A stretch of 64,000 bases of DNA from Sphingobacterium sp. PCS056 (GTDB taxonomy: Bacteria > Bacteroidota > Bacteroidia > Sphingobacteriales > Sphingobacteriaceae), in the NCBI RefSeq assembly GCF_023273895.1, contig NZ_CP096883.1, positions 5,084,001 to 5,148,000 of the forward strand, read 5' to 3'. Both the position numbers and the translations under genes were made by a program. The stretch's first letter is position 1. Each line of letters begins with the position of its first letter. Below, one piece after another: positions 1-8,221 of this stretch. The notes beneath the pieces were generated by a model. It was not told where the DNA came from. It did not search any database and saw nothing but the letters and a program-made list of their open reading frames with translations.

Positions 1-1056
1 CCCCATCACCAAACCAACTAAGGCCGCTAATATGTAAAACTGAATCTCTGTTGTGAGAAAATAAGCTGAAATACAGATACTGATCCAAATCACAACGACT
101 AACATTAATACTTTAACATTTCCAATACGAGCAGAAATAGCAGACATAATGAATGCTCCAGCTATCGCAACAAGTTGAATTAAGAGAATGGTTCCTATTA
201 ATTTAGTAGCTCCCAAATGTAGCACTTTCTCCCCGAAAGCAGATGCTACGATCATCAAAGTCTGCACACCGATACTATAAAAGAAAAATGCAGGTAAAAA
301 CTTTTTTATTTCTGGAATTTGTTGAATATGTCCCCAAACAGAACTAATTTCAGCTTTTACTTTTTCAACTAATGATAAGCCTTCTCCTTTTCTTGTTGCA
401 GGAATATTAGGAAGATATTTAAATGGAATAAGTGAAAACCCTAACCACCAGAGTCCAACCATTAAAAATGAAATCCTTGCGGGCAAAGATGGGTCCGATA
501 TGCCAAACCATTCGGGTTTCAGGACAACAATGAAACACAAAATCTGCAACGTCACACATCCGACATAACCATATGAAAAACCTTGCGCACTCACTTTATC
601 TTGCTGATCAACAGACGCAATAAGAGGTAAATATGAATTGTTAAAGAGAACACCGCCAATATAACCCATAGCAGCTATTACAAAACAGATAATACCGATT
701 TCTAACGTTTCTAACTTAAAGAAAAACAGTCCCATACAAGCGATTGCTCCCGCTGTAGTAAAAAATTTCATAATTTGTTTCTTCTTTCCGTTGGCATCAG
801 CATAGGACGAAATAAAAGGCAGCGTCAATGCCATGACCAAGTAAGCAACCGCCAAAGCAAAGTTTGATAGGGCCGTATTGACAAACTCAGCATCAAAGAA
901 ACGTACGACGTCACCATGCTCTTTTGTATTCGTAATTGTGGTATAATAAACAGGAAAAATAGTCGAGGTTATAACCAAGTTATAGGCTGAATTAGCCCAA
1001 TCAAACATCGCCCATGAGCGAATTAATTTTTTATTATTTTTTTGAATGACAGACAT
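1..1056 (-). CDS. MFS transporter, UMF1/Atg22-like family (3' end cut by window edge)
   Basis: The minus-strand frame stays open from an ATG at 1056 to the window edge, giving 352 codons with no stop, so the C-terminus lies outside. The N-terminus reads RSWAMFDWANSAYNLVITS, the signature of the UMF1 group of major facilitator proteins. Many hydrophobic segments follow (for example AMGYIGGVLFNNSYLPLI and FFFYSIGVQTLMIVASAFG). These are inner-membrane permeases; the substrate cannot be read from sequence. It lies 51 bases downstream of the PBP4-like gene on the same strand and may be co-transcribed with it. Family placement is confident; function is not. Confidence 0.85.
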   Translation of the reverse strand, partial: MSVIQKNNKKLIRSWAMFDWANSAYNLVITSTIFPVYYTTITNTKEHGDVVRFFDAEFVNTALSNFALAVAYLVMALTLPFISSYADANGKKKQIMKFFTTAGAIACMGLFFFKLETLEIGIICFVIAAMGYIGGVLFNNSYLPLIASVDQQDKVSAQGFSYGYVGCVTLQILCFIVVLKPEWFGISDPSLPARISFLMVGLWWLGFSLIPFKYLPNIPATRKGEGLSLVEKVKAEISSVWGHIQQIPEIKKFLPAFFFYSIGVQTLMIVASAFGEKVLHLGATKLIGTILLIQLVAIAGAFIMSAISARIGNVKVLMLVVVIWISICISAYFLTTEIQFYILAALVGLVMG

Positions 1057-1107
1057 ACTTGAGGTTTAGTTGATAAAAATAATGATTAACCCATATAAAC
1101 TGAAATA

Positions 1108-2424
1108 TTAATAATTTTGCCTGATATAGGTCATGATATTAACCATTTCCTTTCTAATATTACTCCCTTTTTCATCAATAAAATTGTTATTCAGAAAAGA
1201 AAACGCGAGTCTTTTACCTGATCTTGTGATTAAGTAACCACTTTGACAATATACGGAAGTGATCGTACCTGTTTTTGCAAATATAAAAGGAACACCCAGA
1301 TCTTTACTATAAGCTCTTTTCAATGTACCATCAACACCGCCAGCAGAAAATAGTTTAAATCTTTTCGTTTCATCTGGAATCTTATTCTTTATAGCAACTA
1401 AAACATCGACCATGCTTTGGGGGCTTATTTTATTGTAGGATGATAATCCTGATCCATCATGGAGAACAGTCTCATCAGAATAATATTTATAGTAATTATC
1501 CTGCATCCAATTTCGAACTAAATAGGTGTCAAATTTTTTAAAATTCTGTAGCGATGCCATCATTAAAATTTGTTCTGCTAGATAGTTATCACTTGGTAAC
1601 ATCATTTCACGTAAAACATAATTTGTAGCATTAGAATATAATGTTTTTACATCTATGGGCTTATTATAATCAATGATTTGTATTTTTTTATTTAGCGTAT
1701 CAGACAATAATTTAATAGCCAGATCATCCGAGTATTTAAACGGGATTTCATTCACATAATTGGCAGGAATATTTTCTCGAGATTGTAAAAATTCATTTTC
1801 AGTAAATGATCGACTCAATGCAAATTGACCTTTGTCAAGCATGGGTTGTATGGTTTGCTTATCTTGAAAATAAGCTGGAACGATACTCATTTTATTATTT
1901 CCGGTCGCTCGAAAGGTAACCACGTTTCCATAAATAGGTAAAACGGCAATTTCAGGTTGATAATATGCATCGAAATCATCCATAGACCACCCAGCAGCAA
2001 AAAATCGATTTCGCATCGGACTTGGAACATAGAATAGTTTTTTATCTGTTTTCTTTAGAAAATTATAAACTATGTGAGAGTCCATTTTACTATGTAAAAA
2101 TGTCGGATCACCTGTTCCCCAAAATAAAAGAGAGTCACCTTTTTCTACATATTGCAATCCTGGAATAGAATCACCCAATAACTCTAAAGCGGCATAAAGT
2201 GTGAACACCTTTGTATTGGAAGCTGGTGTAAAATGCTTGTGCCCATTGATATCGACAACAAATCGATTACTATCCAAATCGTACAAGGAAAATCCAAAAA
2301 AGTGATCGTTAAGTATTGGGGATTGCTGTAGTTTAGTATAAACGTCATTATACTGCTGGGCAAAAGAACTAAAACTATATGTACCTACAGCTAGAAAAAA
2401 AAGTATCTTCTTTAAAAATTTCAT
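1108..2424 (-). CDS. dacB: D-alanyl-D-alanine carboxypeptidase/endopeptidase, PBP4 type (peptidase S13)
   Basis: The 438-residue protein has an N-terminal signal peptide (residues 1-22, ending SSFAQQ), so it is exported to the periplasm. The three penicillin-binding motifs are visible: SNTK at residues 69-72 (acylated Ser69, Lys72), an SxN-type GSGLSSYN around residue 332, and KTGT near residue 386. The family trims or cleaves D-Ala cross-links in peptidoglycan. Length fits S13 enzymes. The start is the ATG directly before the signal peptide. Upstream it diverges from mqnC; downstream is the UMF1-type transporter. The symbol follows the family name and is not proof of orthology to E. coli dacB. 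Confidence 0.88.
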   Translation of the reverse strand: MKFLKKILFFLAVGTYSFSSFAQQYNDVYTKLQQSPILNDHFFGFSLYDLDSNRFVVDINGHKHFTPASNTKVFTLYAALELLGDSIPGLQYVEKGDSLLFWGTGDPTFLHSKMDSHIVYNFLKKTDKKLFYVPSPMRNRFFAAGWSMDDFDAYYQPEIAVLPIYGNVVTFRATGNNKMSIVPAYFQDKQTIQPMLDKGQFALSRSFTENEFLQSRENIPANYVNEIPFKYSDDLAIKLLSDTLNKKIQIIDYNKPIDVKTLYSNATNYVLREMMLPSDNYLAEQILMMASLQNFKKFDTYLVRNWMQDNYYKYYSDETVLHDGSGLSSYNKISPQSMVDVLVAIKNKIPDETKRFKLFSAGGVDGTLKRAYSKDLGVPFIFAKTGTITSVYCQSGYLITRSGKRLAFSFLNNNFIDEKGSNIRKEMVNIMTYIRQNY

Positions 2425-2670
2425 CAGCGTAAAACTACGAAAATTGATATATAAAATTGATTTAACATCTCTTAATCAAAAAAAGAGTTGAAGTCTGCTG
2501 CAATCTATATTTTGATAACTATAACACGTAATGATCATAAATTAATGATCTAAAGATGACGACATCGTGATGCCATAACCAACAAAAAAGGGATCCGCCG
2601 GTTTTAAAGCCTTCAAATTAGTATTGATGAAAACTTACAGTCAATCAATAAATATAAAGCAAAAGGTGCT

Positions 2671-2678
2671 TATATTTG
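2671..2678 (+). promoter_or_regulatory. -7 promoter element of mqnC
   Basis: TATATTTG matches the Bacteroidota -7 consensus TAnnTTTG exactly. It ends only 6 bases before the chosen ATG at 2685, so transcription would start at or just before the start codon. No convincing -33 TTG is seen at the usual spacing. Confidence 0.5.
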
Positions 2679-2684
2679 TTCTTA

Positions 2685-3809
2685 ATGGATGTAAGCAATT
2701 TATTAGAAAGAGCCTTAAGATTTGAGTTTTTAACCAAAGATGAAGGTATATATTTATATCATCATGCAGCCACAGCTGATTTAAGCTATGTTGCAAATGA
2801 GTTACGTAAAATACAAGTACCTCATGGTAAGGTTACTTGGCAAATAGACCGTAATGTAAATACAACAAATGTTTGTATTGCAAACTGTAAATTTTGTAAT
2901 TTCTTTCGTAGACCTGGTCATGATGAGAGTTACATTACGGATATCGAAACCTATAAGCAAAAGATTGAAGAGACCTTTATGTATGGCGGAGATCAATTAT
3001 TGTTACAAGGGGGGCACCATCCCGACCTAGGATTAACATTTTATGCTGATCTATTTAAACAATTAAAAGAATTATATCCGACATTAAAGTTACATTCTTT
3101 AGGTCCACCAGAAATTGCGCATGTTGCTAAATTAGAAAACATGTCACATATAGAGGTGCTTAAGGCGCTAAAAGAAGCGGGTTTAGACTCACTACCTGGA
3201 GCAGGGGCTGAAATCTTAAATGACCGTGTTAGACGTCTTATATCTAAAGGTAAATGTGGTGGTAAAGAATGGTTAGATGTGATGCGTGCTGCTCATCAAA
3301 TTGATCTACCAACTTCAGCAACGATGATGTTTGGTCATATCGAAACGATTGAAGAACGTTTTGAACATCTGGTGTGGATCAGGGAGGTACAGGCTGAAAA
3401 ACCTGAGGGACACTTTGGTTTTGTAGCATTTATTCCTTGGCCATTTCAAGATGATGGCACCTTATTAAAAAGGTTAAGAGGCATTACTAATGATGTCACT
3501 GGCGAAGAATATATTCGTATGATCGCTTTAAGTAGAATTATGCTTCCAAATATCAAAAATATTCAAGCCTCGTGGTTGACTGTAGGAAAAAGAACTGCTC
3601 AGTTATGCTTACACGCTGGTGCCAACGATTTTGGATCGATCATGATTGAGGAGAATGTTGTTTCGGCTGCAGGTGCTCCACATCGATTTACAGCAAATTC
3701 TATTCAGAAGGCAATACAAGAGGCCGGATTTGAACCTCAACTGAGAACACAGCGCTACGAATTCCGTGAACTTCCTGAACATATGGTTGAACAAGTAATC
3801 AATTATTAA
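2685..3809 (+). CDS. mqnC: Cyclic dehypoxanthinyl futalosine synthase (radical SAM, menaquinone via futalosine)
   Basis: This 374-residue enzyme belongs to the MqnC/CofH radical SAM group. The cluster-binding motif CIANCKFC supplies Cys64, Cys68 and Cys71. Blocks GGHHPDLGL, SLGPPEI, PGAGAEILNDRVRR and the C-terminal GSIMIEENVVSAAG are those of MqnC rather than MqnE. It cyclises dehypoxanthine futalosine in the futalosine menaquinone route. A longer reading from a TTG at 2676 adds MFL but overlaps the -7 element, so ATG 2685 is preferred. scpB follows after 3 bases, suggesting co-transcription. No other mqn gene is in the window. Confidence 0.92.
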   Translation: MDVSNLLERALRFEFLTKDEGIYLYHHAATADLSYVANELRKIQVPHGKVTWQIDRNVNTTNVCIANCKFCNFFRRPGHDESYITDIETYKQKIEETFMYGGDQLLLQGGHHPDLGLTFYADLFKQLKELYPTLKLHSLGPPEIAHVAKLENMSHIEVLKALKEAGLDSLPGAGAEILNDRVRRLISKGKCGGKEWLDVMRAAHQIDLPTSATMMFGHIETIEERFEHLVWIREVQAEKPEGHFGFVAFIPWPFQDDGTLLKRLRGITNDVTGEEYIRMIALSRIMLPNIKNIQASWLTVGKRTAQLCLHAGANDFGSIMIEENVVSAAGAPHRFTANSIQKAIQEAGFEPQLRTQRYEFRELPEHMVEQVINY

Positions 3810-3812
3810 TCC

Positions 3813-4373
3813 GTGAAAGATATTATTCGTAATATAGAGGCCATTATATATGCCTCAGAAGATGGTGTTGGTCTACAGGATATTAAACATGTTCTACAAG
3901 AGGCATTAGCCATTGAAATTTCTAAAGAAGAGCTGCAAACTTTTATTGATAAGATAAGCAGTAAACATCAAAGCGAAGACGAAGTATTGGAATTGAAAAT
4001 TATTAATAATACTTTTCAGTTTTTGACAAAATCCGCTTATCATGAAACGATCAATCAGTTACAGCTTCATCGTGATAAGAAGAAATTAAGCCAAGCTGCG
4101 TTAGAAACACTGGCAATCATAGCTTATAGACAACCTATTACAAAGCTGGAAATAGAGCAAATTAGAGGTGTTAGTTGTGATTATTCCGTTCAACGACTCT
4201 TAGAGAAAAAATTAATTCAAATTGCTGGAAAAGCGGATTCAATCGGAAAACCACTCTTGTATAGTACAAGCTCGCAATTCATGAATCATTTTGGCATCAA
4301 TGGAGTTCGAGATCTGCCGCAATTAAAAGATATTGTGACTGTTGAAAATGAAATCGGAGAGGTGGCTGAATAG
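3813..4373 (+). CDS. scpB: Segregation and condensation protein B
   Basis: The 186-residue protein is ScpB, a winged-helix partner of ScpA and Smc in chromosome condensation and segregation. Family blocks seen are the N-terminal IEAIIYASEDGV, the central SQAALETLAIIAYRQPITKLEIEQIRGV (residues about 95-125) and the C-terminal GKPLLYSTSSQFMNHFGI. It starts with GTG, 3 bases after the mqnC stop; no in-frame ATG lies close enough to replace it. The tail (residues 165-186) is acidic. Length is normal for the family. Confidence 0.92.
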   Translation: MKDIIRNIEAIIYASEDGVGLQDIKHVLQEALAIEISKEELQTFIDKISSKHQSEDEVLELKIINNTFQFLTKSAYHETINQLQLHRDKKKLSQAALETLAIIAYRQPITKLEIEQIRGVSCDYSVQRLLEKKLIQIAGKADSIGKPLLYSTSSQFMNHFGINGVRDLPQLKDIVTVENEIGEVAE

Positions 4374-4527
4374 TTTCAATACTCATTTTTTTTATCATTA
4401 ACAAATTATCGAATTTCACTAATAATCAATATTTTACGTCAATTATTTTTTTTCAAAAAAAGTTTAAACTTCGAATTTTGTTATATAATTTTACAATATT
4501 AAATAAGCAAAAATAAAGTATAATTTT

Positions 4528-4701
4528 ATGAACACGGCAATGATGAAAAGTGAATCTATGCATGCAGTAGATGAAGAGAAATTTGGTTCATTCAATGGAC
4601 CTGATGATGATTCTGATGACATCTTAGAAGATGACTTTAATTTAGAAGACATTGATCCTATTGGTGGATTTGACGATTTCGGGGACGAAGACGACTTTTA
4701 A
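4528..4701 (+). CDS. Very acidic 57-residue small protein, unknown function
   Basis: An ATG at 4528 opens a 58-codon frame ending in TAA at 4699-4701. The protein starts MNTAMMKSESMHAVDEEKFG and continues with runs such as DDDSDDILEDDFNLED, ending in FDDFGDEDDF. About 20 of 57 residues are Asp or Glu with very few basic ones, so it is strongly acidic and probably disordered. A strong terminator follows at 4761-4789 and a 154-base AT-rich leader precedes it, so it looks like its own transcription unit. I do not recognise it. Possible roles for acidic miniproteins include partner binding or DNA mimicry, but nothing in the sequence decides this. Confidence 0.6.
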   Translation: MNTAMMKSESMHAVDEEKFGSFNGPDDDSDDILEDDFNLEDIDPIGGFDDFGDEDDF

Positions 4702-4760
4702 TCTAAATAAATCACGCTATCTATAGAAAACAACTTAAGTTGTCAATCAGAAGAAAGTAA

Positions 4761-4789
4761 AAAGGCTTGCAGATAATCTGCAAGCCTTT
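4761..4789. terminator. Bidirectional terminator between the small acidic gene and the XRE regulator
   Basis: AAAGGCTTGCAGA and its reverse complement flank a 3-base TAA loop, with A- and T-rich tracts on either side. It serves the plus-strand small gene and the minus-strand regulator ending at 4820. Confidence 0.85.
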
Positions 4790-4819
4790 CTTTTATTCAT
4801 TCCCAAAATTGAATAAAAT

Positions 4820-5149
4820 CTATTTCTTGTGTAATTGCTCGTAAAGATCAATTACTTTCTTTTGCAATTCGATCACTTCGGTTTCACGTACTTGCAATTT
4901 TTTAGTTAATTCTGCCAATTCATTTACAGCTTCTTTATCCTCTTCCATATCTGAAGTTGATAAAAGTTGAACTACTGACAAATTAAATAATTTTGAAATC
5001 TGATTTAAACGAGATAAATTTACATCTGTAATTCCCGTTTCAATTTTTGAAAAAGCTGGAATGGAGATATCTAATCTCTTTGCAACATCTTCTTGACTCC
5101 ACCCTTTTTGGTGTCTCAATAATCTAATTTTTTTTCCTAATGCATTCAT
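4820..5149 (-). CDS. XRE-family helix-turn-helix regulator with C-terminal coiled coil
   Basis: The 109-residue protein has an N-terminal HTH_3 domain (residues about 5-62; GWSQEDVAKRLDISIPAFSKIE is the helix-turn-helix) followed by a heptad-rich helix from about residue 72 to the end (ELAELTKKLQVRETEVIELQ), suggesting dimerisation. It is a cytoplasmic DNA-binding regulator; target and ligand are unknown. It lies downstream of the Mpl-like gene on the same strand, but 74 bases of AT-rich sequence intervene upstream, so it probably has its own promoter. Confidence 0.85.
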   Translation of the reverse strand: MNALGKKIRLLRHQKGWSQEDVAKRLDISIPAFSKIETGITDVNLSRLNQISKLFNLSVVQLLSTSDMEEDKEAVNELAELTKKLQVRETEVIELQKKVIDLYEQLHKK

Positions 5150-5223
5150 TTGGTAGATATTTTTTATTTACAAAACAAATATAAAATAAAAAATTCTTTA
5201 ATCAAAGTATTAACGCAATTTTA

Positions 5224-6594
5224 TTAATAATTCTTAAAAAAATGATCCGCTAACTCTGTTAAATTAACCCCACTGTAATTGCCCGAGCTCATTAGCAATA
5301 AATTATTGCCTTTTGATTTAAAATTCTCAAGGAACTTATATAGGTCTCCTAAGTTCGTCACAATATCCAAATCCGACCGGTTAAAAGCACTTCGAATATC
5401 TTCCAAAAGATGAGTAGTACACTTATTAACTTCCTTTATTGACTCCATATTAACAAACACAACGGGAAGATCAGCTTCATTCATGGTGTCCTTATATTGA
5501 TTCACAAAGCTTTCATCTAAACTATCGTATGCATTTAATTCAATTATTGCAACCAGCTTCTGACTTGGAAATTGTTCCTTAATCGCATGAATACTTGCCT
5601 TCAATTTTTTAGGCGTATGAGCAAAATCCTGATATACCACAGAACCTTCAAAACTAGATACAAATTCCAAATATCGAATGGAGCTTTTAAATGTTTTTAT
5701 TGTTTCAAAGAAATCTTCCTTTTTTATCCCCAGCCATTCACATACCGTATAAGCGCCAGCGATATTAGAAAGATTATGCTTACCAAAAATTTGCAAAGGA
5801 ACGTCCCCTTTGGTTGATTTTATAGAAGTTATACCCTTATTAATAGCATATTCAGGAATTTGATATCCGTGCCGGTTGATTTTACATGATTTAGTCTCAG
5901 CAATAATCTTCTGCAGGTATTTATCTTCCTTGTTATAGATCAAGGTTCCTTTGGCCTCTATGGTGTTGATAAAGTCTTCAAATTGCTTTAGATAATTATC
6001 AAAAGTTATTGTAGTGCTATACTCATTCCAATTAATACCGCTAATCAAGGCAATATTGGGTTTGTAAAACATAAACTTGGACTTACTGCTCAAACTAGAA
6101 GCTACATTTTCGTCGCCCTCTATTAAGATGATTTTATTTGTTTTTGTTATCTCAATCAAGTTATCAAAACCTTCAAGCTGTGCTCCAACTAAATAATCGA
6201 AAGGTCTATTGAGATTTTTCAGAACATGCATGACCATACTCATGATAGTCGTTTTACCATAACTACCAGCAATGACCACGCGTGTTTTATCTTGAGAAAG
6301 TTCTTGGATAAATTCAGGAAAAGAATAAATTTTAAGACCTAATTCCTGAGCTTTTATTAATTCAGGATTATTAATAAGTGCGTGAGCTCCTAAAATAACG
6401 GCATCAATATCATCCGTAATCTTTTCCTCAAACCACCCCAATTGTTCTGGAAGTAATCCCGCATCAATTAGATGGCTGCGAGAAGGCTCTACAATTTGAT
6501 CATCAGATCCAGAAATCTGATGGCCCTGCCGCTCTAAAGAGATAGCAAGGTTATGCATGATACTTCCACCTATCGCAATAAAATGTATGCGCAT
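5224..6594 (-). CDS. mpl: Mur ligase family protein, Mpl-like (UDP-MurNAc : tripeptide ligase)
   Basis: This 456-residue cytoplasmic protein has the three-domain Mur ligase layout. The N-terminal Rossmann part (MRIHFIAIGGS, then GSDD) resembles MurC/Mpl, the ATP-binding loop GSYGKTT is at residues 110-116, and the central region contains HNLSNIAGAYTVCEWLG. Mpl reattaches the recycled tripeptide L-Ala-D-Glu-mDAP to UDP-MurNAc. MurC has a different C-terminal region and is usually encoded in the dcw cluster, so recycling ligase is the better call, though substrate is inferred. prmA lies 4 bases upstream on the same strand, so these two are probably one operon with tpiA. Confidence 0.75.
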   Translation of the reverse strand: MRIHFIAIGGSIMHNLAISLERQGHQISGSDDQIVEPSRSHLIDAGLLPEQLGWFEEKITDDIDAVILGAHALINNPELIKAQELGLKIYSFPEFIQELSQDKTRVVIAGSYGKTTIMSMVMHVLKNLNRPFDYLVGAQLEGFDNLIEITKTNKIILIEGDENVASSLSSKSKFMFYKPNIALISGINWNEYSTTITFDNYLKQFEDFINTIEAKGTLIYNKEDKYLQKIIAETKSCKINRHGYQIPEYAINKGITSIKSTKGDVPLQIFGKHNLSNIAGAYTVCEWLGIKKEDFFETIKTFKSSIRYLEFVSSFEGSVVYQDFAHTPKKLKASIHAIKEQFPSQKLVAIIELNAYDSLDESFVNQYKDTMNEADLPVVFVNMESIKEVNKCTTHLLEDIRSAFNRSDLDIVTNLGDLYKFLENFKSKGNNLLLMSSGNYSGVNLTELADHFFKNY

Positions 6595-6598
6595 ATGA

Positions 6599-7438
6599 TT
6601 AATTTACTTTCACGAATTTTGCCGAGCACCAATTGTCTAACACCTGATTAGAAACAAACTCCAGTCCAAGTGATTCTGCACGTTGTTTTAAAATTGATAA
6701 ATCTTCTCCTTCAAAAAAACCGCTAATATATAATTCTCCATTTGGTCGCAGAGATTTACTGTATTGTGGGAATTGTTCCATCAATATATTACGATTAATA
6801 TTAGCTAAAATGGTATCAAAATGACGATCGACGATGGTTTCATAAGATCCTAATTTCGATTCGATATTCGTAATATTATTCAAGAGCTTATTCTCTTCGA
6901 CGCTATCTACACAGACATCATCAAAATCCACAGCAAGTAATTGTTTTGCACCTTTTTGGGCGGCTAAAATCGCCAATATTCCTGTTCCACACCCCATATC
7001 TAACACTTCCTTACCTTGAAAATCATTTTCCAAAATATAACGAAGCATCATGGTTGTAGTCTGGTGATGACCAGTCCCGAAAGACATTTTAGGATCTATT
7101 ACGATCTCATATGAAATATCAGGTTTAGCTTCATGAAAAGTTGCTCTTACATAACATTGATCATCTATCAAAATTGGACTAAAATTACTTTCCCACAGTT
7201 TGTTCCAATTTTGATCTTCAATATCTACCACCTCATACTCAACTTCAAAACCATCTTGTTGAAGTAAAACAGTTTCCAAAGCTTGAAGATCAAGGTTTGC
7301 AGTTGGAATAAAAGCTGCAAACCCCGATTTCGTATGTTCAAAAGTATCGAAACCTATATCAGCTAGTTCGGCAATAAACAGATCCTGTTGCCACTCTTCC
7401 CCTACTTTTCTCGTAAATATTACCTCACTATATTTCAT
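6599..7438 (-). CDS. prmA: Ribosomal protein L11 methyltransferase
   Basis: The 279-residue protein is PrmA, which trimethylates ribosomal protein L11 using S-adenosylmethionine. The N-terminal substrate-recognition domain (1-90) is followed by FGTGHHQTTTMML (120-132), the SAM-binding loop VLDMGCGTGILAILAA (145-160), and the LANINRNIL motif with Asn near residue 215. Length is close to the usual 290. It sits between tpiA (9 bases upstream) and the Mpl-like gene (4 bases downstream), forming a tight minus-strand operon. Confidence 0.93.
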   Translation of the reverse strand: MKYSEVIFTRKVGEEWQQDLFIAELADIGFDTFEHTKSGFAAFIPTANLDLQALETVLLQQDGFEVEYEVVDIEDQNWNKLWESNFSPILIDDQCYVRATFHEAKPDISYEIVIDPKMSFGTGHHQTTTMMLRYILENDFQGKEVLDMGCGTGILAILAAQKGAKQLLAVDFDDVCVDSVEENKLLNNITNIESKLGSYETIVDRHFDTILANINRNILMEQFPQYSKSLRPNGELYISGFFEGEDLSILKQRAESLGLEFVSNQVLDNWCSAKFVKVN

Positions 7439-7447
7439 AATAGATTC

Positions 7448-8215
7448 TTACTTATTAAAAACTTTTACAATATCTAAGAAATCTCGTGACTTCAGAGATG
7501 CACCACCGATCAATCCACCATCAATATCAGCTTGTGCAAATAATTCACCTGCATTCTTAGGATTACAACTACCTCCATATAAAATACTCGTTTCATCTGC
7601 TACAGATTGATCATATTGCGCTGCTACAGTAGCACGAATAAAAGCATGTACTTCTTGAGCTTGTTCTGGAGAAGCGGTCAATCCAGTACCAATAGCCCAT
7701 ACCGGTTCATAAGCTAATACAACCTTTGAAAACTCTTCTTTTGATAAATGAAATACAGCCTCTTCCAGTTGTGTTTTTATTACGTCAAAAAACTTACCTG
7801 ATTCTCTTTCTTCTTTTGTTTCACCAATACAGAAAATAGGCAATAGACCATGCTTTAATGCAGCATCCACTTTTTCACTTAATAACGCATTTGTCTCTCC
7901 GAAATAAGCTCTACGTTCTGAATGCCCTAAAATGACATATTCAACACCAATAGATTTAATTTGGCTTGCAGAAATTTCGCCTGTGTACGCTCCTGATTCA
8001 GCCTGATGAATGTTTTGAGCACCAACAGCAACATGTGATGCTGTTTTTGCTAATTGCGCAATACTATGTAAATGAATAAATGGGCTACAAACCACTACTT
8101 GCTGATCACCAACGATCTCATCTTTAGCCATATTCACTACCTCAGAGAATAAACTCACCCCATCTTGGTAATCCAAATTCATTTTCCAATTCCCTGCTAC
8201 AATTTTCTTACGCAT
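7448..8215 (-). CDS. tpiA: Triosephosphate isomerase
   Basis: The 255-residue enzyme interconverts dihydroxyacetone phosphate and glyceraldehyde 3-phosphate in glycolysis. All hallmarks are present: AGNWKMN at 7-13 with Lys11, GHSERR with His98, the catalytic Glu170 in AYEPVWAIGTG, and the phosphate-binding YGGS and GGLIGGASL blocks at the C-terminus. The length is normal. The stop of the GlmU-like gene lies 6 bases upstream of its start on the same strand, so the two are probably co-transcribed. Confidence 0.97.
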   Translation of the reverse strand: MRKKIVAGNWKMNLDYQDGVSLFSEVVNMAKDEIVGDQQVVVCSPFIHLHSIAQLAKTASHVAVGAQNIHQAESGAYTGEISASQIKSIGVEYVILGHSERRAYFGETNALLSEKVDAALKHGLLPIFCIGETKEERESGKFFDVIKTQLEEAVFHLSKEEFSKVVLAYEPVWAIGTGLTASPEQAQEVHAFIRATVAAQYDQSVADETSILYGGSCNPKNAGELFAQADIDGGLIGGASLKSRDFLDIVKVFNK

Positions 8216-8221
8216 AATACT

